Below, one piece after another: positions 1 to 12,296 of a stretch of 64,000 nt of DNA. Each line of letters starts with the position of its first letter. Positions within the stretch are counted from its first letter, which is position 1. The translations under genes were made by a program, and so were the position numbers. The stretch is from Panorpa germanica (taxonomy: Eukaryota > Arthropoda > Insecta > Mecoptera > Panorpidae), in contig OY783203.1 in assembly GCA_963678705.1 (NCBI GenBank), positions 37,944,347-38,008,346 on the forward strand, in the 5' to 3' direction. A model generated the notes under the pieces. It had not been told where the DNA came from, ran no database searches, and saw only the letters and a list, made by a program, of their open reading frames with translations.

Positions 1-426
1 GCAAGCGACATCTTCGTGTCGCTACAATCCGAGATGTCTCGGATCTAGTGCCGAAATCGCTTACAAACGATCATGTTGAATAGACTTGTCTTCAATTTAT
101 GTGTGTATTTCAGTGAGAAATGGATACATGGAAAAAATTAATTCTTTTCATTCAAGAAAAAGATTGTTTGTGAAATCAGAAAAATTCAAACTATCATTCC
201 AGAGATATTTGATGACATATTTAGAAAACAGTTGCCGAAGAATCAAAGACAAAAGGTAATATTTCAAATGTTTTATTAATTCTAACATAATTACATTTGT
301 ACATCTGTCAATATGTGATGAGAAAACACAATTGCATCCAGTCACAATCGCCTTCAAAGATAGGTCTATTACCTATTTTTCGGGGTCTAGCCAGGGATTG
401 GTTTGAAATGTCCACACAGTGTTAGA

Positions 427-792
427 CAGAGACGGCCTTAGGGGGTGGCAAGCAGGACAACCGCCCGGGGCCTCGCATTTTCGCGCAACAACACAAGTAG
501 AAAAATTCATTACTATATATGTATTTGAATCTCGCGCCTCGCTCTTTAGAAATCCCACTAGAATCACTGCGTATATCTTTTAAGGCTTTTATCTTTATGT
601 GCATTAGTTTATCATTATTAATATTTGTCGTCTTTGTGCTTGTTTACTTTTATAAATCTTCCAATATAAAATTTTATTTCTCGTCAATTATCATCAAAAA
701 TACTTACTTACAATTTACATAAATTATACAAAGAAGAAGTACCTCGCAAAGATCTGCCGCCCGGGGCCTCTCAATGGCTAAGGCCGCCCCTG
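427..792. mobile_element. hAT-like non-autonomous element
   Basis: Terminal inverted repeats CAGAGACGGCCTTAG (left) and the complement of CAGGGGCGGCCTTAG (right). GCCCGGGGCCTC is shared just inside both ends in opposite orientation. Flanking octamers GTGTTAGA (419-426) and GTGCTAGT (793-800) match at six of eight positions, as expected for an old 8-bp hAT target duplication. The 366-bp interior is AT-rich with no transposase. Confidence 0.8.
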
Positions 793-944
793 GTGCTAGT
801 TTAACCAATATACACTAAAACAAATATTCAGGGCCCGTAAGTCGCTAGATGTAAATGATTTCGAGTGGGATCCAAGAAATGTTTATCCTTCGAAACTTAA
901 TGAGAAATCTGACTAAGAAATGTATGTGAATGTCATGTATATTT

Positions 945-1075
945 TCTTGGTTTTATTTTACGTCACGCAATTATGTTATGGAGAGGGGAAAGGGAGTGAG
1001 TTTCTGAACATAATATAGGTGTGAGAAGGACAGAAAGAGGTGTTATTTCTGACATGACGTCATCTAATATTACCA
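945..1075 (+). repeat. ACGTCA-type repeat fragment
   Basis: Resembles the left and central part of the element at 6762-7016: ACGTCACGCAA, then GGGGAAAGGGAGTGAG, then a second TGACGTCA about 85 bp on. Only part of that element is present. Confidence 0.5.
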
Positions 1076-1225
1076 GCGAGAAAAATCAGTTGTCAAGAAA
1101 GTATGAAAAATATTTTGCAAAGATACTATTTCAATAAACGCATTTTCACAATAGTTTCGTTATCGACTATCTTGCCCGCCGATCTATTGAAACTTGAGTT
1201 GACCAAGTATACTATAGAAGGATTC

Positions 1226-1334
<109 letters not shown>

Positions 1335-1899
1335 AGAGATTTAGGTAATAATGTATTATTACAAGTAAAACTAGTTTTAATTTAAATTGTAAATATATAA
1401 AAAATTTACATAAATGTTATGTAATGTTTTATTTTATGTTAATGACATGTATGGGAGGTGAATATAATACTGCACGTAGTTAAGAAGTATGTAGTATGAG
1501 GAGGCAAAGAGGTGTTGTTATTCTAAGTGTTATATCACACACTATTTTATATTTTTTCCACGGCATGTTTTCTTTACGTTCATTTGACCCTCAATAGGAG
1601 AAGGGGGAAGTAATATGGTTGTTGTCCAAGATGGAGAGGTATTGTGTTAATGAGTCAGAGCCTGGTTGGGGAATATTTTTCTTGGAAAACATAATTCTTT
1701 CTCAATGAACGCATGGTTAGTCATCATTGTAGAGCTATATTCTCTTCCTAACGATCTTGTTGACCGCCTTCGCCTAAGGGTAAGTAATACGATCCAAAAA
1801 AATTAAATTTATGGACCATATCATAAAAGACTTCTATCATTCTTTTTACATATTTATATCACTGTTCAGTAGTAATTGACAGATTAATGAGACAATATG

Positions 1900-1979
1900 T
1901 AAGGCTTCGACAAAACAAAAATTGCCCACATAGTAAGAAGTTGCTGATCAACGTGAATATATATATATATATATATATA
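1900..1979 (+). repeat. SINE 3'-end fragment followed by (AT)n tail
   Basis: The bases before 1957 match the 3' end of the local SINE family (CCACATAGTA..GAAGTTG..GAT). An (AT)11 run follows directly at 1957-1979, suggesting the family's tail is a simple AT repeat. Confidence 0.55.
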
Positions 1980-2016
1980 AATAAATTAATGAACACACCA
2001 CAAAGTATACGGGGAG

Positions 2017-2165
2017 GGTACAGTGGTCTACAGTGTTAATGCTTGATCCCAGACAACTGTGCCTTCGGGTTCTATTCCCGGACCACAGCTATATTTTCTG
2101 GGCTTGGTTTAATTGATGATGTGAGCTCACAAATATCATAAACTTATTAGGCAATGGTGTAGTAA
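2017..2165 (+). mobile_element. tRNA-derived SINE copy
   Basis: Carries the family's tRNA-like head: ACAGTGGTCTACAG (A-box region), TGCTTGA, and GGGTTCTATTCCCGGACC (T-arm/B-box region). The common body follows: GCTATATTTTCTGGG, TTGGTTT, and AACTTATTAGGCAATGGTGTAG. The family's 3' quarter is missing. Confidence 0.8.
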
Positions 2166-3807
2166 AATAAACAAATAAAATTTAATATTTAGAGATATTA
2201 CTTTTTCTTAAATTTTATTATGTGATCGTCTGATACAAATACTACTCAATTATTTTAGAAAAAGAGTTAACGCTCTTCTTTATATTTTCCTCTAAAAAGG
2301 GTTACCCCATTAAGGAGCAAGGTTTTTCATCGTTGAAATATAATGGTAAAATTTTTAGGATCATTTTATTTTATGCTAAAAATCATTCCTGCAAAAAGCA
2401 AAAAGAAATCGTTAGCTGCTTTTCCGGAAAATTGCCGTGTGAACTCAAGCATACGTTGTTTGACCCATAACATATTTGATTCCTTTTTTCAGTACAAATT
2501 CTTTTGTATGTTTTCTTTGTAAATAGTAAGTATTTAAGTAGGTATAAGGGCAGGTTCAGTCACATTATACAAATAGTGTTATGGGTTCTAGCGTGTGGTA
2601 TATCACACGTCATCTTTTACTGATATCTAGTAGTCGGGATAGGTAACTTTGATGCCATAAAATATTTTTAAAATTATATTTGGACTTCTACTAAGACACG
2701 CCACAAATAATTGAATTTTAATTTTAATTCATTTTATTATTTTTTTTATTAAAATTAGGTATTTTTTTAACACTTTTTTAACAGACCCAGGTGAATCCGC
2801 ATGAAAGTAAAATTTGTCCAAAATATGTATTTTTGTATTCGCAAGGAACCAAAGCTAATAATAAGTTCAATAATCTTTTAATTATTTACTTTTATATAAG
2901 TTTACTATTTGGTCAAAGATAGCGATGTGGTAAAACACACCGAAGCTCAAAATAATTCTTGTTCGATATATCGGGAAATCATACAGGCCAGCAGTAATAA
3001 TAGCACAATCTGTAAAACAATATCTAAGTTAAATTAATTTGTGAATTAAATTTATTGGTAGGTTTATTTGCTCGTAAGTAAATTCTTAAGTAAGTGTATG
3101 TAAACCAAAAAGAAACAAAACCCACAAGAGAGAATGGGATTTAAAGACCAAATCACCAGGATATGGAAACTGTTGCCAATAAATAAAGCTCAATCCATTA
3201 TGGCCATTATTCCCATTATGGCATCCATCGTACCATGCGCTATCTTCACGGCTTGAACGAGACAAAATGGCCTCCAATGCAAGCACCAATAGAAGCAGTA
3301 GCCTGACATAATATTTGAAAGCGCTCCAAATGGGGCACTTTAGATTACTAAACAACATTCTCATATTTATTTAAATACTATAAAATCTCTATATTTCTTT
3401 AATGGAAACAAAAATGTTAATAAATGCCTTGATATTACATTTTTAAAACGATATAAATATACATGAATGTGCGGAACTTTATTTAGTGGATATTAATTAT
3501 TTGAAATCTTACTGTAAAGGTACGCGTATACAGACCAGCACGGAAGTCAATGCACGCATCGTAGCCAACGAATTCAGTAACAGAAGCGCGTCGTTAGAGG
3601 TATGTGTGCATATGTAAGAATCGCAAGCATCGATGTGTCGTTTCTAGTGATACAAGTCCTACCCGACTGCGGGTGTTGACCATATTCGTCAGTACAGTCG
3701 ACAAGTTTGCTTGGATTAGGAACTATTCTCTTGAATATGTACTTGTGTGCATCAACTTTGGATAGTTATTAACACTTAAAACAAAATATACATTTATAAA
3801 TATTCAA

Positions 3808-4460
3808 TAGTCAAATCGATACAAAAAAACATATTTTCGATAATGTTTTTTGACGACACAGTATATATATATAATTATTTCTATAATTACTACTTGATAA
3901 AATAACATTTATAGAATACTTAGCGAAACTTTCATAAATAAATATCAAGAAATAAGGCATTGACAGTGAATCTACGTAGACGTCAAAAAAAAAAGAAGTT
4001 TAATTGCGGTGTACCTCATAACTCATCACTGGATTATTTGAAATCAAAAATCGTTTTCGCAGGTAATCCCGTTAAGTTTTTTAATTGATTTTTCAATTTT
4101 TTACAGCACTTGGAAGTCATAATACCGATTCTTCATGAAATTTTTTTTTATGAAACTTTGTGATTTTAAAATATGTTAAAATTAAAAAAAAACAAACTCG
4201 ACAGCGGCTCAAGGATTGGTGCAGTAGATTTTGAGCTAGAGAGGACACCGACTCTGAAAAAGCTGAGTGTCAGAAAAACTTTTAAAACCTTTAAAAGTTT
4301 CAAAGAAAGACGAAACCAGACCAGAGAGGTGTAGTTTAACAACTCTATATCTCCGATAGTTTTACTCCAACCGACTTCAAATTTTCACACAATAAACTTA
4401 ATATGTTTTACAATAATACATTGAAACATTACATGATTTGAGAACCTTATACCCCCCCTC
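3808..4460 (-). repeat. Dispersed repeat A, longer copy
   Basis: About 650 bp whose reverse complement matches 24690-25062 at roughly 85% over the aligned blocks. Shared blocks include GAAGTCGGTTGGAGTAAAAC, CACCTCTCTGGT..GGTTTCGTCTTT, GAGTCGGTGTCCTCTCTA and GTGTCGTCAAAAAACATTAT. This copy has about 300 bp internally that the other lacks. No coding seen; class unknown. Confidence 0.8.
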
Positions 4461-6240
4461 TTAATGCATGCGCACGCTTTTAATGAATCCACTCCCAAAC
4501 TGCTCGATGCTTGTATATGTACGCATGTGTACTGCAATATTTGACGTATGCCGACGTATACGATATACTGAACAATGCACGCACTTGTATGAGTATGCGA
4601 TGCGTATGATTTCCATTTTGATTTCTAGACACGTACCCTAAGGCTTTGTTCTACCTATGAAATGATTTTATGATGCTAGTAGTAATAAAACAGGTCTGAG
4701 AACGATTTATACTACATGATATTTTTACAGTATGTTTTTATGTTAAACAACCCTTAAAAAGACGTAACTATATTTAGCGGAGTATGAATTTCTTAATCAT
4801 AAACAACTTTCTTACAAAAGTGCTGGGAGCTCCCACGCTTCTTGTGTAATACAGCGTATGAAATATGAATAACAAGCTATGATAGTTTGGTTTTATTTTT
4901 TTGTAGAATATCAAGACAATCACTATTAATTTCAAGTAGCAAGTTGATCTCTAGGATATAAAGATTATGACATTTATGAAATAGCATGGTCTGGTAGGTC
5001 GATGTGAATCTGTTTTTTACATTTATTTGATTTTTTGACAAATAAAAACATGATTAAACTTGACATTCATATGCTTATAATAAAATAGTACGTTAGGGTT
5101 GTCATGACAGCGAACGATACCAGTATTCGAGAACTGTAAGAAAAGGATGGAAGATTTACTGCTATTGTCGCTCTCACCACTCGATGTGGGAAAACAAGGT
5201 CAGAGGAAAATGTCATTTCATGTTATATGAAAAATATAACATACGTATATATTTATATAAAAATCAAAATAATTAGTGTTGCTTGCTCTGAGTGCTATAA
5301 ACATATGATTTATTCTACAGCAAATTAGATAGGCCGTCATTCTTAAGAGGAAGCGTTTTTTAATACGCATTATGTTTTTTTTTTTAATTATAGAGTTTAT
5401 ATAATTATTTCAATGATATATTTATATAACCTAAACGCGCATATTTTAAAAACATTAGCATGCAGTAATTCTACTGAGGAATAAACCAAAGAACGTTTAT
5501 TTGGAAATATATAAAATTTCAACTTTCTAGCCCTATTTTTACCCTCAGCAAAAACGGCCCCGTGCCCACAAATAAAATTTTTGAATTTTGAATTTTTTTT
5601 TTCTTAATAACATATTTTCATTATTATGTATTCCAAAAAAAATGTTTTAGGCGCTTCTTTCTTATGAAAAGCGCGGAAATAGAAGAAGTGTTATTGCGAT
5701 AGAAAGTAATCTTAATAAAAACAGATAGAGCATATTTCTTTCCAGCTCTTGGTCTACAATATACTAAATTAAACCGTACAAACGCGATATTGGTATTTAA
5801 TATGATATAATAAAGATGTGGCTTTGTAGAATAAGCTTACTAAAAACGAATAAATTTACATTATTTTTTTCTTTGTCTTTCTCTTTTTCGATACATGTAT
5901 TATTATCAAGAATATTTAAATCATAATGCTACATTTAAATGACCAGTTTTGCACGCCTTAAGAGAATACTTGCAAATATTTGTTCAAACAATTAAATAAA
6001 TTTATGTGAACATTTAATATAATTAATAGTTATTACTTTTGTATTCAATTTGTGTAAAATAAATATTTAATAACTAAGTACGGTAAAGAATTACGCCTCT
6101 GGTTTAAAAATTAGTTCAGAACCTATTCGAAGAATCAAGTGCGTCTGACAGTCATATCAAAAATTCGTTACTGCGCATGCGTACTAACTTGATTTAAGAC
6201 CGGCGCTTGTTTTCCTACGCGCAAAACTGCTAAATTAAAT

Positions 6241-6490
6241 GCAGTATTAAGTGGTATACCGGTAGTTTACTCTCGGCGAGACATTTGTCAAAACATTTGG
6301 GGGGAGACCCCCATTGGCTCGCCCAAAGTCTTTCGAGCGAAACATTTGTCCCTCGAGCGATTTAACGCGAGGCGAGAGCTACAGTGAGCCGAGGCGAGGC
6401 ACCCGAGACCACGCGAGAAAGGCAATTACACACTCCATTTCGCCTGTCTCGGCGAGAGTGAACTGACGGCATTATAGTACACTGTACACT
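6241..6490. mobile_element. Short GC-rich inverted-repeat element
   Basis: An island of high GC in AT-rich surroundings. TTTACTCTCGGCGAGACA near the left end is matched in inverted orientation by TGTCTCGGCGAGAGTGAAC near the right end, and weaker pairing extends outward on both sides. The interior has further self-complementary CGAG/GCGA motifs. It is probably a non-autonomous DNA element; boundaries are good to about 10 bp. Confidence 0.6.
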
Positions 6491-6761
6491 GAAAGTACAT
6501 AACATCGATGGCTGGAGGATAGGGAAGTGAATGAAGGGTAAATGTACTGCATAGCAGACGAGTGACACAGGGTAGTATATTTATTATTTGGATTATGGAA
6601 TAAACTAAAAGGAAAATCAGCTTTGTAGCTTTCGTTTGTTGGAGTAATGAATATTTAGTATGTTCATTACAAAGAATGAATAACATTACGAGTATTTCCC
6701 GCGAAAACGTTTCCTGTTGGTGTCACATTTACAACGTTTTTACCAGCAAGTGGTACCACAG

Positions 6762-7016
6762 GTCCATCCATATATTACGTCACACGCAAAGTGGGGAAAG
6801 TGAGTGAAAAAATTGTGACAAGAGGGATCTGAAGCGTTGTGACGTCACATGTAGCATAAAATATATAATATTTTTTGTATAAAAACATAGTTAAAAAATA
6901 AGAAATTTTATGAATATATGATTCTTAAAAATATCCGCGGTTTTTTTTTTAAATAAACCGGGTGGGAGGGTCGTAACAATAGCAGAAAATTTATGTGACG
7001 TAATTTATGGATGGTC
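6762..7016. mobile_element. MITE with GTCCATCCATA..TTACGTCAC ends
   Basis: Left CATCCATATATTACGTCAC pairs with right GTGACGTAATTTATGGATG, giving inverted termini of about 20 bp around 255 bp. Elements starting with (T)GTCCATAAATTACGTCA are common in insect genomes. It has no coding sequence. A related fragment is at 945-1075. Confidence 0.75.
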
Positions 7017-7553
7017 TCCAAGTGTATCGTAAGCCGTAACATACATGAAAAAATTAATTTTTGTGTCAGAATCAAAGTCGATTATCTAACAGGTGTCTCA
7101 AATGCAAAGTAACTTTTTAAAGAAAACATTCTTTTTAAAAATCATATAAAAATATGTTTGATATACATTTTTTTATGTTATTATTGTATGGAATTCCTTT
7201 AATGTTAAAAGAGTACTTTTGTTTTAAACACAGATACACTAATGCTTGACACCAGACTTCTATGTCAGCAGAGTTATATTTTCTGGTTTGTATATACATA
7301 CATACTCATACTCTTATCAGCGTCGAAAAAAGGCCGACGTTAAATAAATTAAATTAAAAAATAATGAATTGTTAATTCAATTTAAAATAAAATCAAGAAT
7401 TGGAAAAAGGAAGGTTTAGTTTTTGTTAAGTGTTTGTGAATAAAATTTGTATTTCCTTAGTGTTCCTGTTTCCATAAATGACTATTTCTAAGATACCTAT
7501 TTCTATAATATAATACCTATTTCTTAATTGTCATAACCTTTCATTATTTTAAT

Positions 7554-7579
7554 CAGTTAGTTAGTTAGTTAGTTAGTTA
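7554..7579 (+). repeat. (TTAG)n microsatellite
   Basis: Six tandem TTAG units. The unit differs from the insect telomere repeat TTAGG. Confidence 0.9.
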
Positions 7580-8012
7580 TCATTATTTTAATCACTATAG
7601 AAAATTGATAACCATATTTGCATATATTTTTTTTTGCCGCACGACGTATTTTTAGTTGAAATAAATGACAATAAATGCTTATTACAATACATATTTTCTA
7701 ATTAAATTAATTAAAATATTTTTATAAAACGTTGAATAAATTCGGTTTTTCATGTTTGTTTATTGTACAAGCATTGTATCATGTTTTTATTCAAATTATC
7801 TAGTTAAAAATTTATATTTATTTATTTACTAATTAATAAAATATTATAATTATCATTATTCAAAAAATAATACCATTCAAAATAAAAACAATAATATCGT
7901 AACTTTATTTATATAATGCAATTATATAATTATACAGAGGTACCTCGCGTTGCGAACAAATTGGCTAACGTATTGTATTTTGTTTAATAATATCGATAAT
8001 TTTCATAATTAA

Positions 8013-8389
8013 GCCCAATTCTCAGTCAGTGAAAATGTAAATTTTATCTAGTGAAATTTAAAAATAAAATAATTTATATTAAATAAAGATAGTATTTGTT
8101 ATTGAATTAAGTACGAGTATGTAACTTACATTTAAAAACTAAAATCAGTGAGTAAAGTCCCATTCCCAATCACTGTTTTTAATTTTAATTTAAAGTTTTA
8201 ACCTCAAATGTAATTTTGAACTTGTGACAACATGCGTTATGCGTATGTAATAAACATTATTTTGTGATATTAACTATCTTATTGTATTTAATTTAATTAA
8301 TTTTATTTCTTTATATTTCATAAGGTAAAATTTACATTTTAGGTTAAAACATCCAATTAACGCTAAAATTTAGTGAGTGGGAATGGGGC
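8013..8389. mobile_element. TTAA-flanked MITE, family 1, complete copy
   Basis: Begins GCCCAATTCTCAGTCAGTG and ends with the approximate complement (AGTGAGTGGGAATGGGGC). TTAA sits exactly at both borders (8009-8012, 8390-8393), as for piggyBac-type insertions. An extra internal copy of the end (CCCATTCCCAATCACTG at 8159) suggests an insertion or duplication within it. Relatives are at 26399-26893, 45775-45905 and 52990-53125. Non-coding. Confidence 0.82.
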
Positions 8390-10697
8390 TTAATGGGGAT
8401 ACTTCAATCTTACGTAATGTATGATTTATGACATATTCTCTGTAGAAGCATGATTTTAAAAGATCATATAATAACCCTAAGTACTCTAAATAATTAATTC
8501 AATTTCAATTATAATAGGACTCTTGAGTTCATAAAGTTATTTATAAGAATGGGTTGTTACAGATCTTAAAAATCGACATATTTTTAGAGTACAATTTATA
8601 ATTGCGGAGTAGCAAAAATGTATGTAGTCTGTGTGATTTTATTACGTGCGATGAAACAACAAATTTTGACTTTTTACTAATTTCTTAAATTTGACGAAAG
8701 TATTTTAAGACATTTCTTAAAGCTGCAAAATTCTAAAGAACAACTTTACAACAAGTAGGTATATCTGATTCATAATTGATATCATGTAGTTCAATTTCAA
8801 AAGGGTCAAAGAAATGACTTCACCAGAGAATAAAATGGGTCAGAGATTGACCCTTTATATAACTTGTCTGCAACTGAAATCCATACAAAAGTATCTTTAA
8901 AAATTCACTCTATGATGTTTCAAACAATAAAAAAGCTATTTCAAGGAAGGTTTGAGATTAATTTATTTATTATACTGTTATTGCCGTCCACAGAGAAATC
9001 AAAGTGGGGTGTTGGGTGTTTCTTTCTAGTTCTTTTGATATAATAAATATCGATGTACTATATAAGGCCATGGAAATCAGTTTTTTCAGTTAATACCTCT
9101 ATAAAAGTACATTTTTGTTAAAGCTTCTGAAAACAATAGCTTTCAACATTAAATATTTAGAAACAGTTGCAGAATCAGAATGGTTTTAGAGAATAAATTT
9201 TAATATTTAATTTGTAAATAATATATAAGGAACAAAGCTGAAGTAAAATATGCGAAGATGCGTTTCTTCAGGTAAATTGCCGACAGCAGGTAGGAGCTGT
9301 GAATATGTGCTCATGCGCAATAACTGGTTGTATAAAAAGTTGAAATTATTGTCTACAATCTTAACTAGTTGTAAGACCAAATCAACTGAGTATCGGAACC
9401 TGATTGCCGCCAGAGGATCGGTAATCTCTGATTAAGTAACAAAGCAATGTAATTATTTATAAAAATAGCGTAAAAAACCAGTAAAATTAGCTAGCAACAA
9501 TATTTGACAGTAGAAGACGCCGAATATAATTATAATTGGTAGAAAAATTATCTGATATATGACGTCTAAATACTTGATTCTTGTTGGCCACCTGTACAAT
9601 AAATTAATAAGTGTCATGAGGAGCATTTGTCAACAAATCAAGGGGAATAAATGGAAATTGCTTATAAAAGGTTTGATCCCCAGACTAGAGACATATTTTC
9701 TGGGCTTATCCGTTATTAAGTAAACGTATTAGGACAGGTGTGGATACAACTGAAGTTTAACCTAAAGAATTCGTTTTGTCAAAGACAGTTAAACAACGAT
9801 AAATGTAACCCAGGTATTTCGCTTAGTTAAGCTACTAATTTGCGTATAAAACAAATATGAGAATTGAGATTTAAAAGTATTAACCAACGTTTAAAATACG
9901 TAAACCACTGTCAACTGACTAATCAGCCCATAGTCAGCTAGACTTATCACCTATGGAAGTATAAAAATTTTGTTGAAGACCCTATTTCAGCTTCCAGTCA
10001 AGCTTCATCTCAATAAGATAAAACAAGAAGCAGCGTTCGCAATCAGTCCATTTGTAATAATACATTAAAAATAATTAGTTATCTTTAAAATTGAATAATT
10101 GGACCCCTTAAACATTATCTGGCTGTTACTGATAAAATTAACTGGATCCATATTGGTACACCTACATATCATAAAAAAATCCGTTAAACAAAATTTAAAA
10201 ATTACACAGATAATTTTACGTAGAAAATGTATATGTAATGTAAATATAACAAAAGCTTAACATCAAATTTCATATACATATATTTTTTTAAATAATATTT
10301 ACGTTTTTCGTTTAGTATTGTTATGAGAATTATGATTACATTTACGAGGTATGTTAATAAAACAACTAATTAATAATTAATTAATAATACACATGTGGCA
10401 GCTTCATTATTAACAAGCCAACAAAAGTCTGCTATTTTGTATGCCAACTATATTTCATACATTATTATTAATTCATTAGTTGCTAATTACGTTCAAGTCA
10501 ATTGTTAGATGATTGCTAGAACTAAAAACTAAAGTCCGAATAAAATAATAAGCTCCACTTAGTAATCCTTTCTAATTTATTTCTAATCTAATGCATATTT
10601 GTTGACACAACGTTGTGTAAGTAAAGTTGTGTTGAATAAAGTAGTCAACGAAGCTTTTAAGAATATACATCACTCAAAAACAACGACCACAACAAAT

Positions 10698-10740
10698 ACA
10701 AGGTGTCCCAAAAAAATATATACACACTTTCATTGTTTAT
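10698..10740 (+). repeat. Solo mariner-like terminus
   Basis: ACAAGGTGTCCCAAAAAAAT resembles the common mariner end (CAGGGTGTCCCAAAA). No matching opposite end was found nearby, so it is at best a solo fragment. Confidence 0.35.
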
Positions 10741-11248
10741 TAACTTAAAATATGATGCAATTTTGAAAGAGTATGCAAAGTTTATTTACGATATCTTTGT
10801 AGTGTAATTATAGAAATAGTTATTAGAATAATAATAATTTAGAAAATATATTTTTATATATTTCTTTTGAAGTTAGGCTAGAAGGTTGCATAAATGATTG
10901 TAAATATATTCTTGAGAACTCAAGTAATTTAAGAAAAGGAACATTTGCTTCAAAAGTAACCCTTACCTCTTATCTCTTTCAAAAATTGACCGGTTGTCGG
11001 TATTACATCATATAACAGTTTTCAGTGATATATACCCTTAATTGTAAATACATAATCGACTAACCTGCGCAACCTTTTCACCCATGTTTGGAGTATGCAT
11101 AACTCCTTGGAAGTATTTCGCAGATCCATTATCTTGTATCGAAAACTGAAACAACGTATAATAGTTTCACTTGTTACTAATTTTGAAATAATAGAAAATT
11201 AATTTTAAAAACACGTTTTTATTTTTTTATTTTAATTATTGTAATCTA

Positions 11249-12296
11249 CGAGAGCTGTCTGAAAAGTTTTCAGCGTTAATATGAAGATGGTGTTACTTGT
11301 CAAAAATATTGTGGTAACCTTGAAAGTATCTAATATAGATGCTCACTTGTCAATTCTTGCATTTGAAAGGCCGTAAATTAAAGCCGAGAAGGATGCTTCA
11401 CTATTTGTTATCGTGAAGTTTTGTGCAGTTGAATTTAAGGGGTTATATACAGTTATTAGGCTCAAAAAAAATTTTCAATTGACTTTCAAAGAATTTTTCC
11501 TAAGAAGGCTTTTAAATGTATTATTGTAAAAATTTGTACACATATTATGGTAACTTTTAACTGGATTTTAACATTTTTATATTTGTACAAATAATAATTT
11601 TAAAGCTGCTATCCCGGAATAAAGTTTAAATGAATCATCTAAAATGAAAAAAAAGCAAACGAATCTCGTTAAAGTAATGTATAATCTAGTAATTAGTCGA
11701 AGGAATAAGAGAAATAATTTCTTTTTTACTAAATGGCGGCTTCTTAAAAAAAAAATCAATTTTTGACCAAAATTTTGGCCTTAAATTGTTTATAAGAAAA
11801 ATATTTATCGGTGAGAAAAAACCTTCGATTATTAATTAGTTATGTGTACTTAAATATATGTACACTACGAAAATGAAATAAATTTTTTTTTTTTGAAAAT
11901 ATTAACTGTATATAACCCCTTAAAAGTGGTCGTACTAGCTTGGTTGACGTTCTTGGGACGGAAAAAATTGTAACCACTACCGAACATTGGAAAAGTTCAC
12001 CAATTAGTGCCAAACGACCGTTTAATTACAGCTTATTAGAGATGTATGCTTCAAAGAAAGTACTTGTCATAGTGACTGAAGATTTGGGCATAAATAAGTT
12101 CCTTCACTCAGGACTAACAAAAAACCATGTGATCGCCATGACGAAAATTCACAAATTGGGATTCGAATTGATTGATCACCTACCCTATTTGTGATTTTTA
12201 TAGTACTACAAGGAGACTATGTTAAGAAATAAAACTGAATTTGATAAAAAAAAAATTGTTTCTGTGTTAGGCTGGAAACTTTTCAGACTACACTCG
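11249..12296 (+). mobile_element. Degenerate mariner-like element interrupted by a second transposon
   Basis: Terminal inverted repeats of about 27 bp bound the element. The left end begins CGAGAGCTGTCTGAAAAG, the right end is its near complement, and a TA dinucleotide flanks each end (11247-11248, 12297-12298), as for mariner/Tc1 insertions. Inside is a decayed transposase reading FCAVEFK before the nested insertion at 11439-11919 and SGRTSLVDVLG after it. Later come LGINKF and HVIAMTKIHKLGFELIDHLP, the mariner block that normally precedes YSPDLAPSD. Coding then stops just before the right terminus, so most of the catalytic C terminus is deleted. Without the insert the element is about 560 bp against the usual 1.3 kb. 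It is non-functional. Confidence 0.85.
11439..11919. mobile_element. 481-bp TTAA-flanked (piggyBac-type) element nested in the mariner
   Basis: Starts GGGGTTATATACAGTTA and ends with its exact complement TAACTGTATATAACCCC. Both ends abut TTAA (11435-11438 and 11920-11923), the target duplication typical of piggyBac-like elements. Removing the insert plus one TTAA restores a continuous mariner reading frame across the join, confirming both boundaries. It has no coding capacity of its own (a 60-codon minus-strand frame is low-complexity), so it is a non-autonomous copy. Confidence 0.88.

Noticed and set aside
7554-7579. Interstitial telomere repeat
   Set aside because: The unit is TTAG, not the insect TTAGG, and there are only six copies.
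9250-9435. 61-codon plus-strand frame
   Set aside because: No recognisable domain, splice context or repeat relationship.
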